DNA of 10,160 nt from assembly GCA_023446675.1 (NCBI GenBank), contig JAEXPO010000459.1, forward strand, positions 1-10,160. Reading direction: 5' to 3'. Below, piece after piece: positions 1 to 7,575 of this stretch (its first letter is position 1; each line of letters starts with the position of its first letter). The notes beneath the pieces are model-generated. The model did not search any database, had not been told where the DNA came from, and saw only the letters and a program-made list of their open reading frames with translations. Position numbers and translations under genes: made by a program. Source of the stretch: Bacillota bacterium. Lineage in GTDB: Bacteria > Bacillota > Clostridia > DSM-8532.

Positions 1-683
1 ACATGGAAGAGCTGATGATCGCCGTAAGAAGCGGCAGCACTCCCGTAAAAAAGGGCGATAAGCTGGCAGGGGTTCGCGTAATCCCCCTTATTATAGAGGA
101 AAAAAAGCTTGCCGCCGCAAAAGAAGCCGCGGGGAACGCCCCCCTTCTTACCCTGCTGCCCTACCGTTCTCTCAAGGCCGGTATTGTTACAACAGGCAAT
201 GAGGTTTTCCATAAGCGCATACCGGATTCCTTCGGTCCCGTTGTGGAGGCCAAGCTTTTGGAATACGGCGTAGAGGTAATGGGGCAGAAAATTGTGGGCG
301 ATGAACCCCAAGCTATTGTGGGCGCTATTCACGACTTTCTCGCCATGGGTGCCGGTATGATTGTCTGTACCGGCGGCATGAGTGTGGACCCCGATGACCG
401 GACCCCCGGCGCCATTCGGGCCTCCGGTGCTCAAATTGTTTCTTACGGAGCCCCGGTGCTGCCCGGAGCCATGTTTCTTCTTTCCTATCATCAAAACGGC
501 ATCCCTGTGCTGGGGCTTCCCGGCTGCGTGATGTACGGCAAACGAACCGTATTCGATTTGGTTCTCCCGCGGCTTGTTGCCGGTGAAAAGCTTACCCGCA
601 GGGATTTGGTCCGCATGGGCCGCAGCGGGCTGTGCCTGGGCTGCGAGCCATGTCATTACCCCAATTGCGGATTTGGTAGATAA
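1..683 (+). CDS. Molybdopterin-binding protein (MoeA-like), C-terminal part, cut by the left window edge
   Basis: The reading frame is open at the left edge (first full codon at base 3) and ends at TAA 681-683, leaving 226 visible residues. The family is usually about 340 residues, so about a third is missing and the ATG at 3 is probably internal. The MoCF/MPT-binding fold is shown by KAGIVTTGNEV (58-68), VCTGGMSVDPDDRTPGAI (121-138) and the VLGLPGCVMYGKRTVFD stretch (169-185), the usual pterin-binding loops of MoeA/MogA/MoaB proteins. The end carries four cysteines, CLGCEPCHYPNC (211-222), a tail found in this MoeA-like group in anaerobes; it might bind a metal or iron-sulfur cluster, but that is not established. 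moaC starts 15 bases after the stop, so the two are probably co-transcribed. The likely role is binding or handing on molybdopterin for a molybdenum hydroxylase. The family call is firm; the exact function is not. Confidence 0.85.
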   Translation, partial: MEELMIAVRSGSTPVKKGDKLAGVRVIPLIIEEKKLAAAKEAAGNAPLLTLLPYRSLKAGIVTTGNEVFHKRIPDSFGPVVEAKLLEYGVEVMGQKIVGDEPQAIVGAIHDFLAMGAGMIVCTGGMSVDPDDRTPGAIRASGAQIVSYGAPVLPGAMFLLSYHQNGIPVLGLPGCVMYGKRTVFDLVLPRLVAGEKLTRRDLVRMGRSGLCLGCEPCHYPNCGFGR

Positions 684-698
684 GGCAGGTTATTACTA

Positions 699-1205
699 AT
701 GGATACATCCCAGAAGAACAGCAATAAGCTTACTCATATAGATGCCGACGGCAATGCCGTTATGGTGGATGTTTCAGAAAAAGAAGCCACCTCCCGCACC
801 GCAGTGGCCTCTGGTACCATTTCCATGAATGCCGCCGCCTTTGATGCCGTTCAAAAGGGCACTGCCAAAAAAGGGGATGTGCTGGGTGTCGCCAGAGTGG
901 CCGCCATTATGGCGGTTAAAAAAACATGGGATCTTATCCCTTTATGCCATCCCCTGCCTGTGTCCAAATGCTCGGTAGCCTTTGAAAGTGATGCCTCCAC
1001 CCTTCTTATTAAGGTATTTTGCACCGTGGGCACCACAGGTCCCACCGGAGTTGAAATGGAAGCCCTCACAGGCGCCTCCTGTGCGCTTCTCACCATTTAC
1101 GACATGCTTAAGGCCGTGGATAAGTCCATGGAAATCGGCCGTCTTCATCTGGAAAGTAAAACCGGCGGTCAAAGCGGAGACTACATTCGGGGAGGCCAGG
1201 CATGA
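699..1205 (+). CDS. moaC: Cyclic pyranopterin monophosphate synthase MoaC
   Basis: MoaC converts the 3',8-cyclo-GTP product of MoaA into cyclic pyranopterin monophosphate, the first stable intermediate of molybdenum cofactor synthesis, in the cytoplasm. The protein has 168 residues, the usual family size. Family signatures are clear: [13 protein letters not shown] (58-70), LIPLCHPL with C83-H84 (79-86), [13 protein letters not shown] with E119 and E121 (113-125), and YDMLKAVDK with D135 and K138 (134-142). These are the conserved active-site Cys/His, Glu and Asp/Lys positions known for the enzyme. The ATG at 699 follows AAGGCAGG (682-689) with a 9-base gap. The stop overlaps the start of moaA by four bases (ATGA), indicating translational coupling with the enzyme just upstream in the pathway. 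Confidence 0.97.
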   Translation: MDTSQKNSNKLTHIDADGNAVMVDVSEKEATSRTAVASGTISMNAAAFDAVQKGTAKKGDVLGVARVAAIMAVKKTWDLIPLCHPLPVSKCSVAFESDASTLLIKVFCTVGTTGPTGVEMEALTGASCALLTIYDMLKAVDKSMEIGRLHLESKTGGQSGDYIRGGQA

Positions 1206-2179
1206 AAGATACCTTCAACCGAACCATTGATTATCTCAGAGTCTCTGTTACGGACCGCTGCAATCTGCGCTGCGTTTACTGCATGCCGGAAAAGGCCCCC
1301 GTCTATGCCTCACAGGAAAAAAGGCTCTCCGACGGGGAGCTTTTGAAAATCCTCAGGGCAGCAGCTTCGCTGGGTGTGGAGAGAATTAAAATCACCGGAG
1401 GCGAACCCCTGCTGCGTCCCAAGCTGCCCGAATTAATTGCTTCCATCCATGCCATTCCGGGCATATTGGAGGTTACCCTCACTACCAATGGCCTTTTTCT
1501 TGAAAACCAGCTGGAGGATCTGGTTAAAGCCGGTATCCGGGCCGTCAATATAAGTCTGGATGCCCTTGAGCCGGAACTTTACGGAGCCATGACCCGGGGC
1601 GCAAGGCCCGAACCGGTTATGCTGGCTGTGGATAAAGCCCTGGAAATGGGCCTCAAGGTTAAAATCAATTGTCTTCCAATAAAGGGAATGAATGAAAGCG
1701 AGCTTGCAGCCATCGCCGGGCTTGCCCGTTCAAGGCCCCTTTCGGTTCGTTTTATTGAGCTTATGCCCCTGGGCTTTGGAAGAGGCTTTGAACCGGTGCC
1801 CACACAAGAAGTCATAAAGCGAATTGAAGAAGCTTACGGCAAGCTCTCTCCTTTTCAGGGCAGGCTTGGAAACGGACCGGCCCGCTATTGGACGCTTCCC
1901 GGATTTAAAGGTAGTATTGGCTTTATTACCCCATTAAGCGGATCCTTTTGTGAAAATTGCAACCGGGCACGGCTTACCTCAACCGGTTTTTTTAAAACCT
2001 GTCTCCACTCCCTCCGAGGGGTGGATCTTGGCTCCCCCGTAAAACAGGGCGCGTCTTTTGAGGAGCTGACCCAGCTTATGATCCGCGCAGTAAACGACAA
2101 GCCCCCCAATCACGCCTTTTGCAATCCATCGGCAGCCGACGGAGGCGAAGGCCTTGGAATGTTTCAATTTGGAGGTTAA
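1202..2179 (+). CDS. moaA: GTP 3',8-cyclase MoaA (radical SAM)
   Basis: MoaA uses S-adenosylmethionine and an iron-sulfur cluster to rearrange GTP to 3',8-cyclo-GTP, the first step of molybdopterin synthesis. The 325-residue product has the radical-SAM motif CNLRCVYC (C20, C24, C27), the SAM-binding ITGGEPLLR (64-72), and the second cluster motif that binds GTP, CENC...C (C250, C253, C267). The chain ends in Gly-Gly (324-325), the double glycine that enters the active site in MoaA and is required for activity. The length is normal. The start at 1202 overlaps the moaC stop (ATGA) and is preceded by GGAGG (1191-1195) at a 6-base gap. The arrangement moaC-moaA puts the enzymes of the first two steps under one translational unit. 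Confidence 0.97.
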   Translation: MKDTFNRTIDYLRVSVTDRCNLRCVYCMPEKAPVYASQEKRLSDGELLKILRAAASLGVERIKITGGEPLLRPKLPELIASIHAIPGILEVTLTTNGLFLENQLEDLVKAGIRAVNISLDALEPELYGAMTRGARPEPVMLAVDKALEMGLKVKINCLPIKGMNESELAAIAGLARSRPLSVRFIELMPLGFGRGFEPVPTQEVIKRIEEAYGKLSPFQGRLGNGPARYWTLPGFKGSIGFITPLSGSFCENCNRARLTSTGFFKTCLHSLRGVDLGSPVKQGASFEELTQLMIRAVNDKPPNHAFCNPSAADGGEGLGMFQFGG

Positions 2180-2185
2180 CTTTAA

Positions 2186-3172
2186 GTGAGCAACACAATA
2201 GAAGGAACAATTATTGCCATATGCACCAGTGAAAAAAAAGGGACTGCCAAAGCCTGTCGTACCATGGCGGTTTTTCTTGCAGGCTTCGGAATAGAAGGGG
2301 ATGCCCATGGCGGAAGCTGGCACCGTCAGGTAAGCCTTATCTCCGAGGAGAAAATTCAGGCCTTCAATGAAAAGGGGGCAGGTGTCAAGCATGGCGCTTT
2401 CGGTGAAAATCTTGTCGTTAAGGGAATTGACTTTTCATCCCTTCCCATCGGCACCCGGCTTTCAATTGGCCCGGTCCGATTAAAAATCACTCAGATAGGA
2501 AAGGAATGCCATAACCATTGTGCCATCTATGAGCGCCTGGGGGATTGCATTATGCCCCGGGAGGGTGTTTTTGCCATTGTTGAAAAGGGCGGGATCGTCC
2601 GGCCCGGCGATAAAATGGTGGTTGAGCCCCTCAGTACTTCCCTTTCCTCTGCTCTGTTTAAAAATGAGCCCAGGCTGCCCAGATACAAGGCTGCCATATT
2701 AACTGCCAGCGATGGTGTTTCTGCCGGAAAGCGGGAGGACTTAAGCGGTCCCCTCATCCGTGAAATGCTTCCTGAAACCCTTTTTGAGCTTGTCAGTTAC
2801 CAGATTCTGCCCGATGACAGGGATATGCTGGCCGAGGAGCTCCTTCGGCTCTGTGATGAGGTTGAGGCGGATCTGGTGCTGACAACGGGGGGGACGGGCC
2901 TTTCTCCAAGAGATTGCACCCCGGAAGCCACTCTGGATATTGCCGACCGGCTTGTTCCGGGCATTGCCGAAGCCATGCGCCAGCACAGCCTTACATTTAC
3001 AAAAAGAGCCATGTTAAGCCGGGGTGTGGCTGTCATTCGAGGAAAATCCCTTATCATCAACCTCCCCGGAAGCCCTAAGGCCGTCCGTGAAAATTTAGCT
3101 TATATCCTCTCGGAGCTCCCTCATGCCCTGGATGTTCTGAGCGGCAAAACCGACGGTTCACCCGTCCATTAA
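2186..3172 (+). CDS. MOSC domain - MogA/MoaB molybdopterin-binding domain fusion protein
   Basis: This 328-residue protein joins two molybdenum-cofactor domains. Residues about 1-150 are a MOSC domain, with FGIEGDAHGGSWHRQVSLISEE (34-55) and GKECHNHC (105-112), where C108 is in the position of the conserved MOSC cysteine. Residues about 166-320 are a MogA/MoaB domain: AAILTASDGVSAGKREDLSG (169-188), TTGGTGLSPRDCTPEAT (233-249) and LPGSPKAV (293-300), the MPT-binding loops. MogA-type domains adenylylate molybdopterin before molybdate insertion; MOSC domains handle sulfur or bind cofactor. A single polypeptide may therefore activate molybdopterin and deliver or modify it; this coupling is inferred. 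The start is GTG at 2186, set by GGAGG (2171-2175) inside the end of moaA with a 10-base gap; only 6 bases separate the genes. Such fusions occur in other Clostridia. Confidence 0.92.
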   Translation: MSNTIEGTIIAICTSEKKGTAKACRTMAVFLAGFGIEGDAHGGSWHRQVSLISEEKIQAFNEKGAGVKHGAFGENLVVKGIDFSSLPIGTRLSIGPVRLKITQIGKECHNHCAIYERLGDCIMPREGVFAIVEKGGIVRPGDKMVVEPLSTSLSSALFKNEPRLPRYKAAILTASDGVSAGKREDLSGPLIREMLPETLFELVSYQILPDDRDMLAEELLRLCDEVEADLVLTTGGTGLSPRDCTPEATLDIADRLVPGIAEAMRQHSLTFTKRAMLSRGVAVIRGKSLIINLPGSPKAVRENLAYILSELPHALDVLSGKTDGSPVH

Positions 3173-3232
3173 ACGGTATTTCATTAAGGGCTGATTTGTA
3201 TTTACTCTCACGCTATGGAAAGGAAGAGTCCC

Positions 3233-4567
3233 ATGCTTTTAGTTGGTAATGGAAAGCTTTTTACGCGAGACAGGGAAAATCCCTTTGTGGAGGACGGCTG
3301 CGTGGCCATACAGGATCAACGCATACTTAAAACCGGTAAAACTGCGGAGCTTAGGGAAACCTATGGGAATGCTGATTTTATCGACGCCCGGGGCGGGCTA
3401 ATCATGCCCGGCTTTATCAATGTTCATCATCACGCCTACAGCGCTTTTGCAAGGGGCCTTTCCATCCCGGGAAACAATCCTTCCAATTTTACCCAGATTC
3501 TGGAGGGCACCTGGTGGAAGCTTGACAGAGCCTTAAGCCGCGAAGCGGTGAAGTATAGCGGTCTGGTTACCTTTATTGAATGCATCCGGCGGGGTGTTAC
3601 CACGGTCTTTGATCATCATGCCAGCTATGGCTCAACAGAAGGAAGCCTTTTTTCACTGGATGAAGCCGCGGTAAGCCTGGGGCTTCGCGCCTGCCTTTGC
3701 TATGAGGTTTCGGACCGGGACGGTGAGGACAAAATGAAAGAGGCCGTTGCCGAAAACCTCACGTACATTGAGGCTCTTAAGAAAAGGGGCCCCGGACTTA
3801 CGGCGGCTATGATGGGGCTTCATGCCTCCTTTACCCTTTCCGATGAGACGCTTTCCTATATACAGGAGCGCCTTCCCCGGGGCACCGGTTTCCATATCCA
3901 CGTGGCGGAGGATTTCTCCGATGTGCGGCTGACCCTTGCCAAGTACGGCAAGCGTGTGGTACACCGCCTGTACGACAGCGGCGTGCTGGGGCCTAAAACC
4001 CTTGCCGCTCACTGCATTCACTTAAGCCCCGGAGAAATGGCCCTTTTAAAGGAAACGGACACCATGGCCGTTTATAACCCTCAATCCAATATGGGCAATG
4101 CCGTAGGCTGCCCACCTGTGCTTAAGCTTCTGGAGCAGGGCATTTTAATGGGACTTGGCACCGACGGCTACACCAGCGACATGATTGAATCCTGCAAAAC
4201 AGGGGTTATTTTGCAAAGGCATCAGCTGGGCGATCCCTCCGTTGGCTTCAGTGAAATAACCCGGATGCTTTTTGAAAACAACCGGCAAATTGCAGGGCGT
4301 ATTTTTAATGAGCCCTTAGGCCAATTGAAGCCAGGTGCGCCGGCAGATGTTATTGTGGCGGATTACAGGCCCTATACCCCCCTAAATGAAGCCAACCTGG
4401 ACGGGCACATACAGTTTGGCATGAACGGAAGCCTGGTACACACGGTGATTGTTAACGGCCAGGTGGTTATGAGGGACAATGAAATAAAAACCCTGGATGA
4501 AAAGGAAGTCCTTAAGGGTGCCAAAGAGGCTTCACAAAAGCTTTGGAGCAGCCTGGGCGCAATGTGA
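3233..4567 (+). CDS. ssnA: Putative aminohydrolase SsnA (amidohydrolase superfamily)
   Basis: This is a metal-dependent amidohydrolase of the SsnA group, related to guanine deaminase and chlorohydrolases; the true substrate is unknown. The metal site is intact: HxH in NVHHHAY (H65, H67 of the 444-residue form), HIHVAED (H221, H223), HCIH (H260, H263) and LGTDGYTSDM (D311). The chain begins MLLVGNGKLFTRD, typical of SsnA, and ends with the usual beta-sandwich segment (GAPADVIVADYRPYTPL...VIVNGQVV). I chose ATG 3233 because GGAAG (3222-3226) precedes it at a 6-base gap; an in-frame ATG at 3215 would add six residues but lies within and before that ribosome-binding sequence. It sits 60 bases after the MOSC-MogA gene and 37 before ygfK. 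SsnA and YgfK are found together beside selenium-dependent molybdenum hydroxylase genes in bacteria, including E. coli, which suggests a role in purine or related N-heterocycle breakdown. Confidence 0.93.
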   Translation: MLLVGNGKLFTRDRENPFVEDGCVAIQDQRILKTGKTAELRETYGNADFIDARGGLIMPGFINVHHHAYSAFARGLSIPGNNPSNFTQILEGTWWKLDRALSREAVKYSGLVTFIECIRRGVTTVFDHHASYGSTEGSLFSLDEAAVSLGLRACLCYEVSDRDGEDKMKEAVAENLTYIEALKKRGPGLTAAMMGLHASFTLSDETLSYIQERLPRGTGFHIHVAEDFSDVRLTLAKYGKRVVHRLYDSGVLGPKTLAAHCIHLSPGEMALLKETDTMAVYNPQSNMGNAVGCPPVLKLLEQGILMGLGTDGYTSDMIESCKTGVILQRHQLGDPSVGFSEITRMLFENNRQIAGRIFNEPLGQLKPGAPADVIVADYRPYTPLNEANLDGHIQFGMNGSLVHTVIVNGQVVMRDNEIKTLDEKEVLKGAKEASQKLWSSLGAM

Positions 4568-4604
4568 CGCAAACCAGCATCGAAAAAGGAGAAGACATAG
4601 AAAC

Positions 4605-6692
4605 ATGAGCGACAGAATGACCCCCATCCCCTTTGATAAATTGATGGAACAGGCTCTTTCCGAATACTGGGAAGAAAGCTCCCTTTTCGGTGTAAAAAAC
4701 GGCTGGAGGGCCGACGGAACAACAAAAAAGCTCTCCCTGTTTTCCGGCCAACTGGAAACGCCCTTTGGTCCTGCCGCAGGTCCTCATACCCAGCTTGCCC
4801 AAAACATCCTGACCGCCTACTGGGCGGGAGGCCGTTTTTTTGAGCTGAAGACAGTCCAGACCCTGGACGGCGAGAACCTTCATGTGGATAAGCCCTGCAT
4901 TCTGGCCGCCGACGAAGGCTATAACGTGGAATGGTCCACCGAGCTTACGGTGGAGCAGGCCATGGAGGAGTACATCAAAGCCTGGTTTGCCATTAAGCTG
5001 CTCTCCAGGGAGCTCGCGCTGGGAAGTGACGACGGCTTTATTTTCAATATGAGCGTAGGCTACGATTATGAGGGGATTACCTCCCCTAAAATAGACGGGT
5101 TTATAGAGGGTTTGAAGGATGCGTCCGGCACGGCGGTGTTTAAGGAATGCGCAGCCTATGCCTTGAAGCATCTTCATCTTTTTAAAAGGGTTGACGCAAG
5201 CTTTGTGAAAGCCATATCGCCCAGGGTCTGCTCATCCATTACCCTTTCCACCCTCCACGGCTGTCCCCCCTCTGAGATTCAAAAGATTGCCTCTCACCTT
5301 ATTTCCGTAAAAAAGCTTCATACCTGTATCAAGCTCAATCCCACTCTGGTGGGATACGACTACGCCAGAAAAGCTCTGGACGCCCAGGGCTACGATTACC
5401 TGGTTTTTGATGAGCACCATTTTAAGCATGATCTCCAATTGCCGGAGGCAATCCAGCTCATAGGCAGGCTTAAGAAGCTGTCCATGGACGCAGGTGTAGT
5501 TTTCGGTATTAAGCTTACCAATACCTTTCCTGTAAAAATCACCCGCAATGAGCTTCCCGGAAAGGATATGTATCTATCCGGAAAGGCTCTTTTTCCGCTC
5601 ACCATCCGGGTTGCTCAGCTACTGGCCGGTGAAGTGGGAGGGGATCTTCTTATGTCCTACTCGGGAGGCGCAGACTTTTTCAACCTGGCGGAGCTTCTCC
5701 GCGGCGGCATCTGGCCGGTTACCTTTTCAACCACGCTTTTAAAGCCCGGCGGTTACGCGCGCCTTCATCAAATGGCCGATAGCCTGAGCAGGGATCTCCC
5801 CGAAGGACCGGCTTTACACCTCCAGCCTGAGGTAATTGAAGATTTAGAAATAAAAGGCAAATCCTCGGACTATTATCATAAGGGACCCGACTCCCGACAA
5901 AAATTAGCACGAAAGGTTCCTCTGCTCAATTGCTTTACCGCCCCCTGCAGGGCAGAATGTCCCATAAAGCTGGATATCCCCGGGTATTTCGGGAAGGCTG
6001 CCGTTAATGACAGCGAGGGCGCTGGGGTCCTAATGGCCCAGGCCACAGATAATCCGGCTTATTGCCTATCCTGCCCCCAGCCCTGCAAGGATCGCTGTGT
6101 GCGGAGCAATTACGAGTCTCCTGTTAACATAAAAAAGGTTGTGGAGGTTTTTAAAGCCGGTTTGCCAAAAGAGGCAAGAGCATTGCCCATAAGGAATGAA
6201 GCCTTGCCCAAAGGGTATGAAGCCTTCTCCCAAGCCCCTTTAAAAGAAGAGGCGGCAGCCCGGGGCTGGTTAATCCCGGAAGGTGAAGGCAGCGAAGAGG
6301 GCCGCCGGTGCCTTCAATGTGCCAGGGTTTGCGAGCTGTGTGCAGAGGTTTGCCCCAACAGGGCCAATGTTTCCTTAAGTATCCCGGGAAGGCCCATGCG
6401 TCAGATTCTCCATCTGGATGCCCTGTGCAACGAGTGCGGCAATTGCACCGTTTTCTGTCCCTATGACAGCTTGCCCTACAGGGAAAAATTCACCCTGTTT
6501 GCAACTGAAAAGGACTTTCTTGAAAGCCCTCATTCGGGCTTTCATATAAAGGATAAAGAAAACCGGCAGATCCTGGTGCGGCTCAACGGAAAAATCCAGG
6601 AGGGTTCTCTTTTGGAAGGAACCCTGTCCATTCCCGGCGCTTTTGCAGATTTTATAAGAACGATCCTCGATAAATACAGCTATTTGATTTAA
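4605..6692 (+). CDS. ygfK: YgfK-type oxidoreductase (putative selenate reductase subunit), lacking the FAD/NAD(P)H domain
   Basis: The 695-residue product matches YgfK, which in E. coli was linked genetically to selenate reduction and sits beside ssnA. Residues about 1-420 form a dihydroorotate-dehydrogenase-like FMN barrel (TPFGPAAGPHTQLAQN 52-67, LSTLHGCPPSEI 214-225, IKLNPTLVGYD 242-252, GIKLTNTFPV 301-310, SYSGGADFFN 351-360). A GltD-type cysteine domain follows (C443, C448, C452; C487, C490, C494, C498). The C-terminus has CLQCARVCELCAEVCPNRAN (569-588) and CNECGNCTVFCPY (608-620), further Fe-S binding motifs. E. coli YgfK is about 1030 residues; the difference is the FAD/NAD(P)H part, normally between VNI (507-509) and the next cysteine block. 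Here only about 50 linker residues lie there and no GxGxxG motif is seen. The frame is continuous. The ATG at 4605 follows AGGAG (4587-4591) at a 13-base gap; an upstream extension would overlap ssnA. Selenate as natural substrate is unproven. Confidence 0.9.
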   Translation: MSDRMTPIPFDKLMEQALSEYWEESSLFGVKNGWRADGTTKKLSLFSGQLETPFGPAAGPHTQLAQNILTAYWAGGRFFELKTVQTLDGENLHVDKPCILAADEGYNVEWSTELTVEQAMEEYIKAWFAIKLLSRELALGSDDGFIFNMSVGYDYEGITSPKIDGFIEGLKDASGTAVFKECAAYALKHLHLFKRVDASFVKAISPRVCSSITLSTLHGCPPSEIQKIASHLISVKKLHTCIKLNPTLVGYDYARKALDAQGYDYLVFDEHHFKHDLQLPEAIQLIGRLKKLSMDAGVVFGIKLTNTFPVKITRNELPGKDMYLSGKALFPLTIRVAQLLAGEVGGDLLMSYSGGADFFNLAELLRGGIWPVTFSTTLLKPGGYARLHQMADSLSRDLPEGPALHLQPEVIEDLEIKGKSSDYYHKGPDSRQKLARKVPLLNCFTAPCRAECPIKLDIPGYFGKAAVNDSEGAGVLMAQATDNPAYCLSCPQPCKDRCVRSNYESPVNIKKVVEVFKAGLPKEARALPIRNEALPKGYEAFSQAPLKEEAAARGWLIPEGEGSEEGRRCLQCARVCELCAEVCPNRANVSLSIPGRPMRQILHLDALCNECGNCTVFCPYDSLPYREKFTLFATEKDFLESPHSGFHIKDKENRQILVRLNGKIQEGSLLEGTLSIPGAFADFIRTILDKYSYLI

Positions 6693-6714
6693 GAGAAGGT
6701 TTAACTTTTTATGC

Positions 6715-6732
6715 CCGATTCATGTTTATCGG
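6715..6732. repeat. Short inverted repeat after ygfK
   Basis: CCGAT (6715-6719) and ATCGG (6728-6732) can pair around an 8-base loop, 22 bases after the ygfK stop. The stem is short and has no T run after it, so it is a weak structure at best. Confidence 0.3.
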
Positions 6733-6752
6733 AAGCTTTATTTACGTTGAAA

Positions 6753-6782
6753 GGGCTTAAGAGCAGGACTACTCTTAAGCCC
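6753..6782. terminator. Perfect hairpin between convergent genes, probable shared terminator
   Basis: GGGCTTAAGAG (6753-6763) and CTCTTAAGCCC (6772-6782) form an 11-bp perfect stem with an 8-base loop. It lies in the 109-base gap between ygfK (+) and the nucleoside phosphorylase gene (-). No T run follows on the + side; reading the - strand, the stem is followed by TTTCAACGTAAATAAA, only weakly T-rich. Placement and stem quality suggest transcription termination or mRNA 3'-end protection for both genes, but it is not a textbook intrinsic terminator. Confidence 0.55.
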
Positions 6783-6801
6783 CGAGCTTAAGCTTTAAAG
6801 G

Positions 6802-7575
6802 CTAAAGTTTAAGCACCGTCTTTATGGAAAGCTCAACCAAATTCTGCCGGATCTCCTTTCGGCTGTTCCAGCCCCGGCTATCCCAGTCCGCTCCGCTTAA
6901 ATCATCCCCGCCGTAAAGAATTTGCCCCAGCTTGATGCCCCTGAAGGCTGAAACGGCAAAGAAGGCGGCCGCTTCCATTTCAACACAGACGCAGCCCTCG
7001 GAAATTCTTAAGTCCACCTTATCCCGGGTCTCCCGGTAAAAGGCGTCCGTAGTCCACGTTTTTCCTTTTATGTAGGGTATTTTGAGCCTTTTCAGCTCCT
7101 GCTCAATTACGTTAACAGCCTCCGGGTGACAGGCTGCCTCTCGGGACGGAGGAAGATAATGGTAAGACACACCCTCATCTCTTACGGCGGATGAGGGCAC
7201 TATCAAATGGCCCACAGCAATGCTTTTTTGAAGAACACCTGCCCCCCCGCATACAATAAAGCGTTCACAGCCAAGTGCAATAAGCTCTTCCAGCTCTCCT
7301 GCCGCACCTGCCGAGCCTAAAAATCCCAAAACCAAATTCACCTTCTGCCCATCAACCAGGGTTTCATAAATGGGAATGTCCAAAGTTTCGGAGTGCATCT
7401 CAGCAATTTGCTTTAAATGCCCCTCCGCCCTCTTTTTTTCAATAACATCGCGAAAGAAGGTTATGACACAGTATGGCGAGATATCCATTCTGCGGACTAA
7501 TTGTGAGGGTTCAATAACCGCTGTTCTGCTTTCATCAAATTCCAGTATAGGAAAGGCCTTTTTCTCCAATGCCAT
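6802..7575 (-). CDS. Nucleoside phosphorylase (PNP/uridine phosphorylase family)
   Basis: The 257-residue product belongs to the PNP/UDP phosphorylase superfamily, which splits nucleosides with phosphate into a free base and (deoxy)ribose 1-phosphate in the cytoplasm. Visible signatures are LGSAGAAGELEELIALGCERFIVCGGAGVL (86-115; phosphate/ribose region), KTWTTDAFYRET (172-183), VCVEMEAAAFFAVSA (196-210; the Glu-Met-Glu that holds the ribose) and GGDDLSGADWD (222-232). The length is normal. I chose the ATG at 7575 because AGGAGG lies just upstream on the - strand (+ strand complement CCTCCT 7581-7586) with a gap of about 5 bases; an in-frame ATG at 7593 adds six residues but would put the ribosome-binding sequence inside the gene. 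Base preference (purine or uridine) cannot be read from sequence. It converges on ygfK, and freeing purine bases would fit the catabolic theme, but it is a separate transcript, so the link is only suggestive. Confidence 0.9.
   Translation of the reverse strand: MALEKKAFPILEFDESRTAVIEPSQLVRRMDISPYCVITFFRDVIEKKRAEGHLKQIAEMHSETLDIPIYETLVDGQKVNLVLGFLGSAGAAGELEELIALGCERFIVCGGAGVLQKSIAVGHLIVPSSAVRDEGVSYHYLPPSREAACHPEAVNVIEQELKRLKIPYIKGKTWTTDAFYRETRDKVDLRISEGCVCVEMEAAAFFAVSAFRGIKLGQILYGGDDLSGADWDSRGWNSRKEIRQNLVELSIKTVLKL

Noticed and set aside
1979..2392. A 137-codon - strand frame across the moaA/MOSC-MogA junction
   Set aside because: It overlaps the conserved second Fe-S motif of MoaA and the MOSC start, and has no recognisable domain.
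4497..4604. A 36-residue N-terminal extension of YgfK
   Set aside because: It would overlap the end of ssnA, is rich in Arg/Lys unlike family N-termini, and the AGGAG at 4587-4591 points to the ATG at 4605.
4565..4604. TGA of ssnA as a selenocysteine codon with read-through to the TAG at 4598
   Set aside because: SsnA is full length at this TGA, the extra ten or so codons add nothing family-like, and I see no strong hairpin directly after the TGA. The selenium link of the locus does not require it.
4512..5177. A 221-codon frame on the - strand inside ssnA/ygfK
   Set aside because: It is opposite well-supported ssnA and ygfK codons and has no recognisable family or ribosome-binding site. It is explained by the codon bias of the + strand genes.
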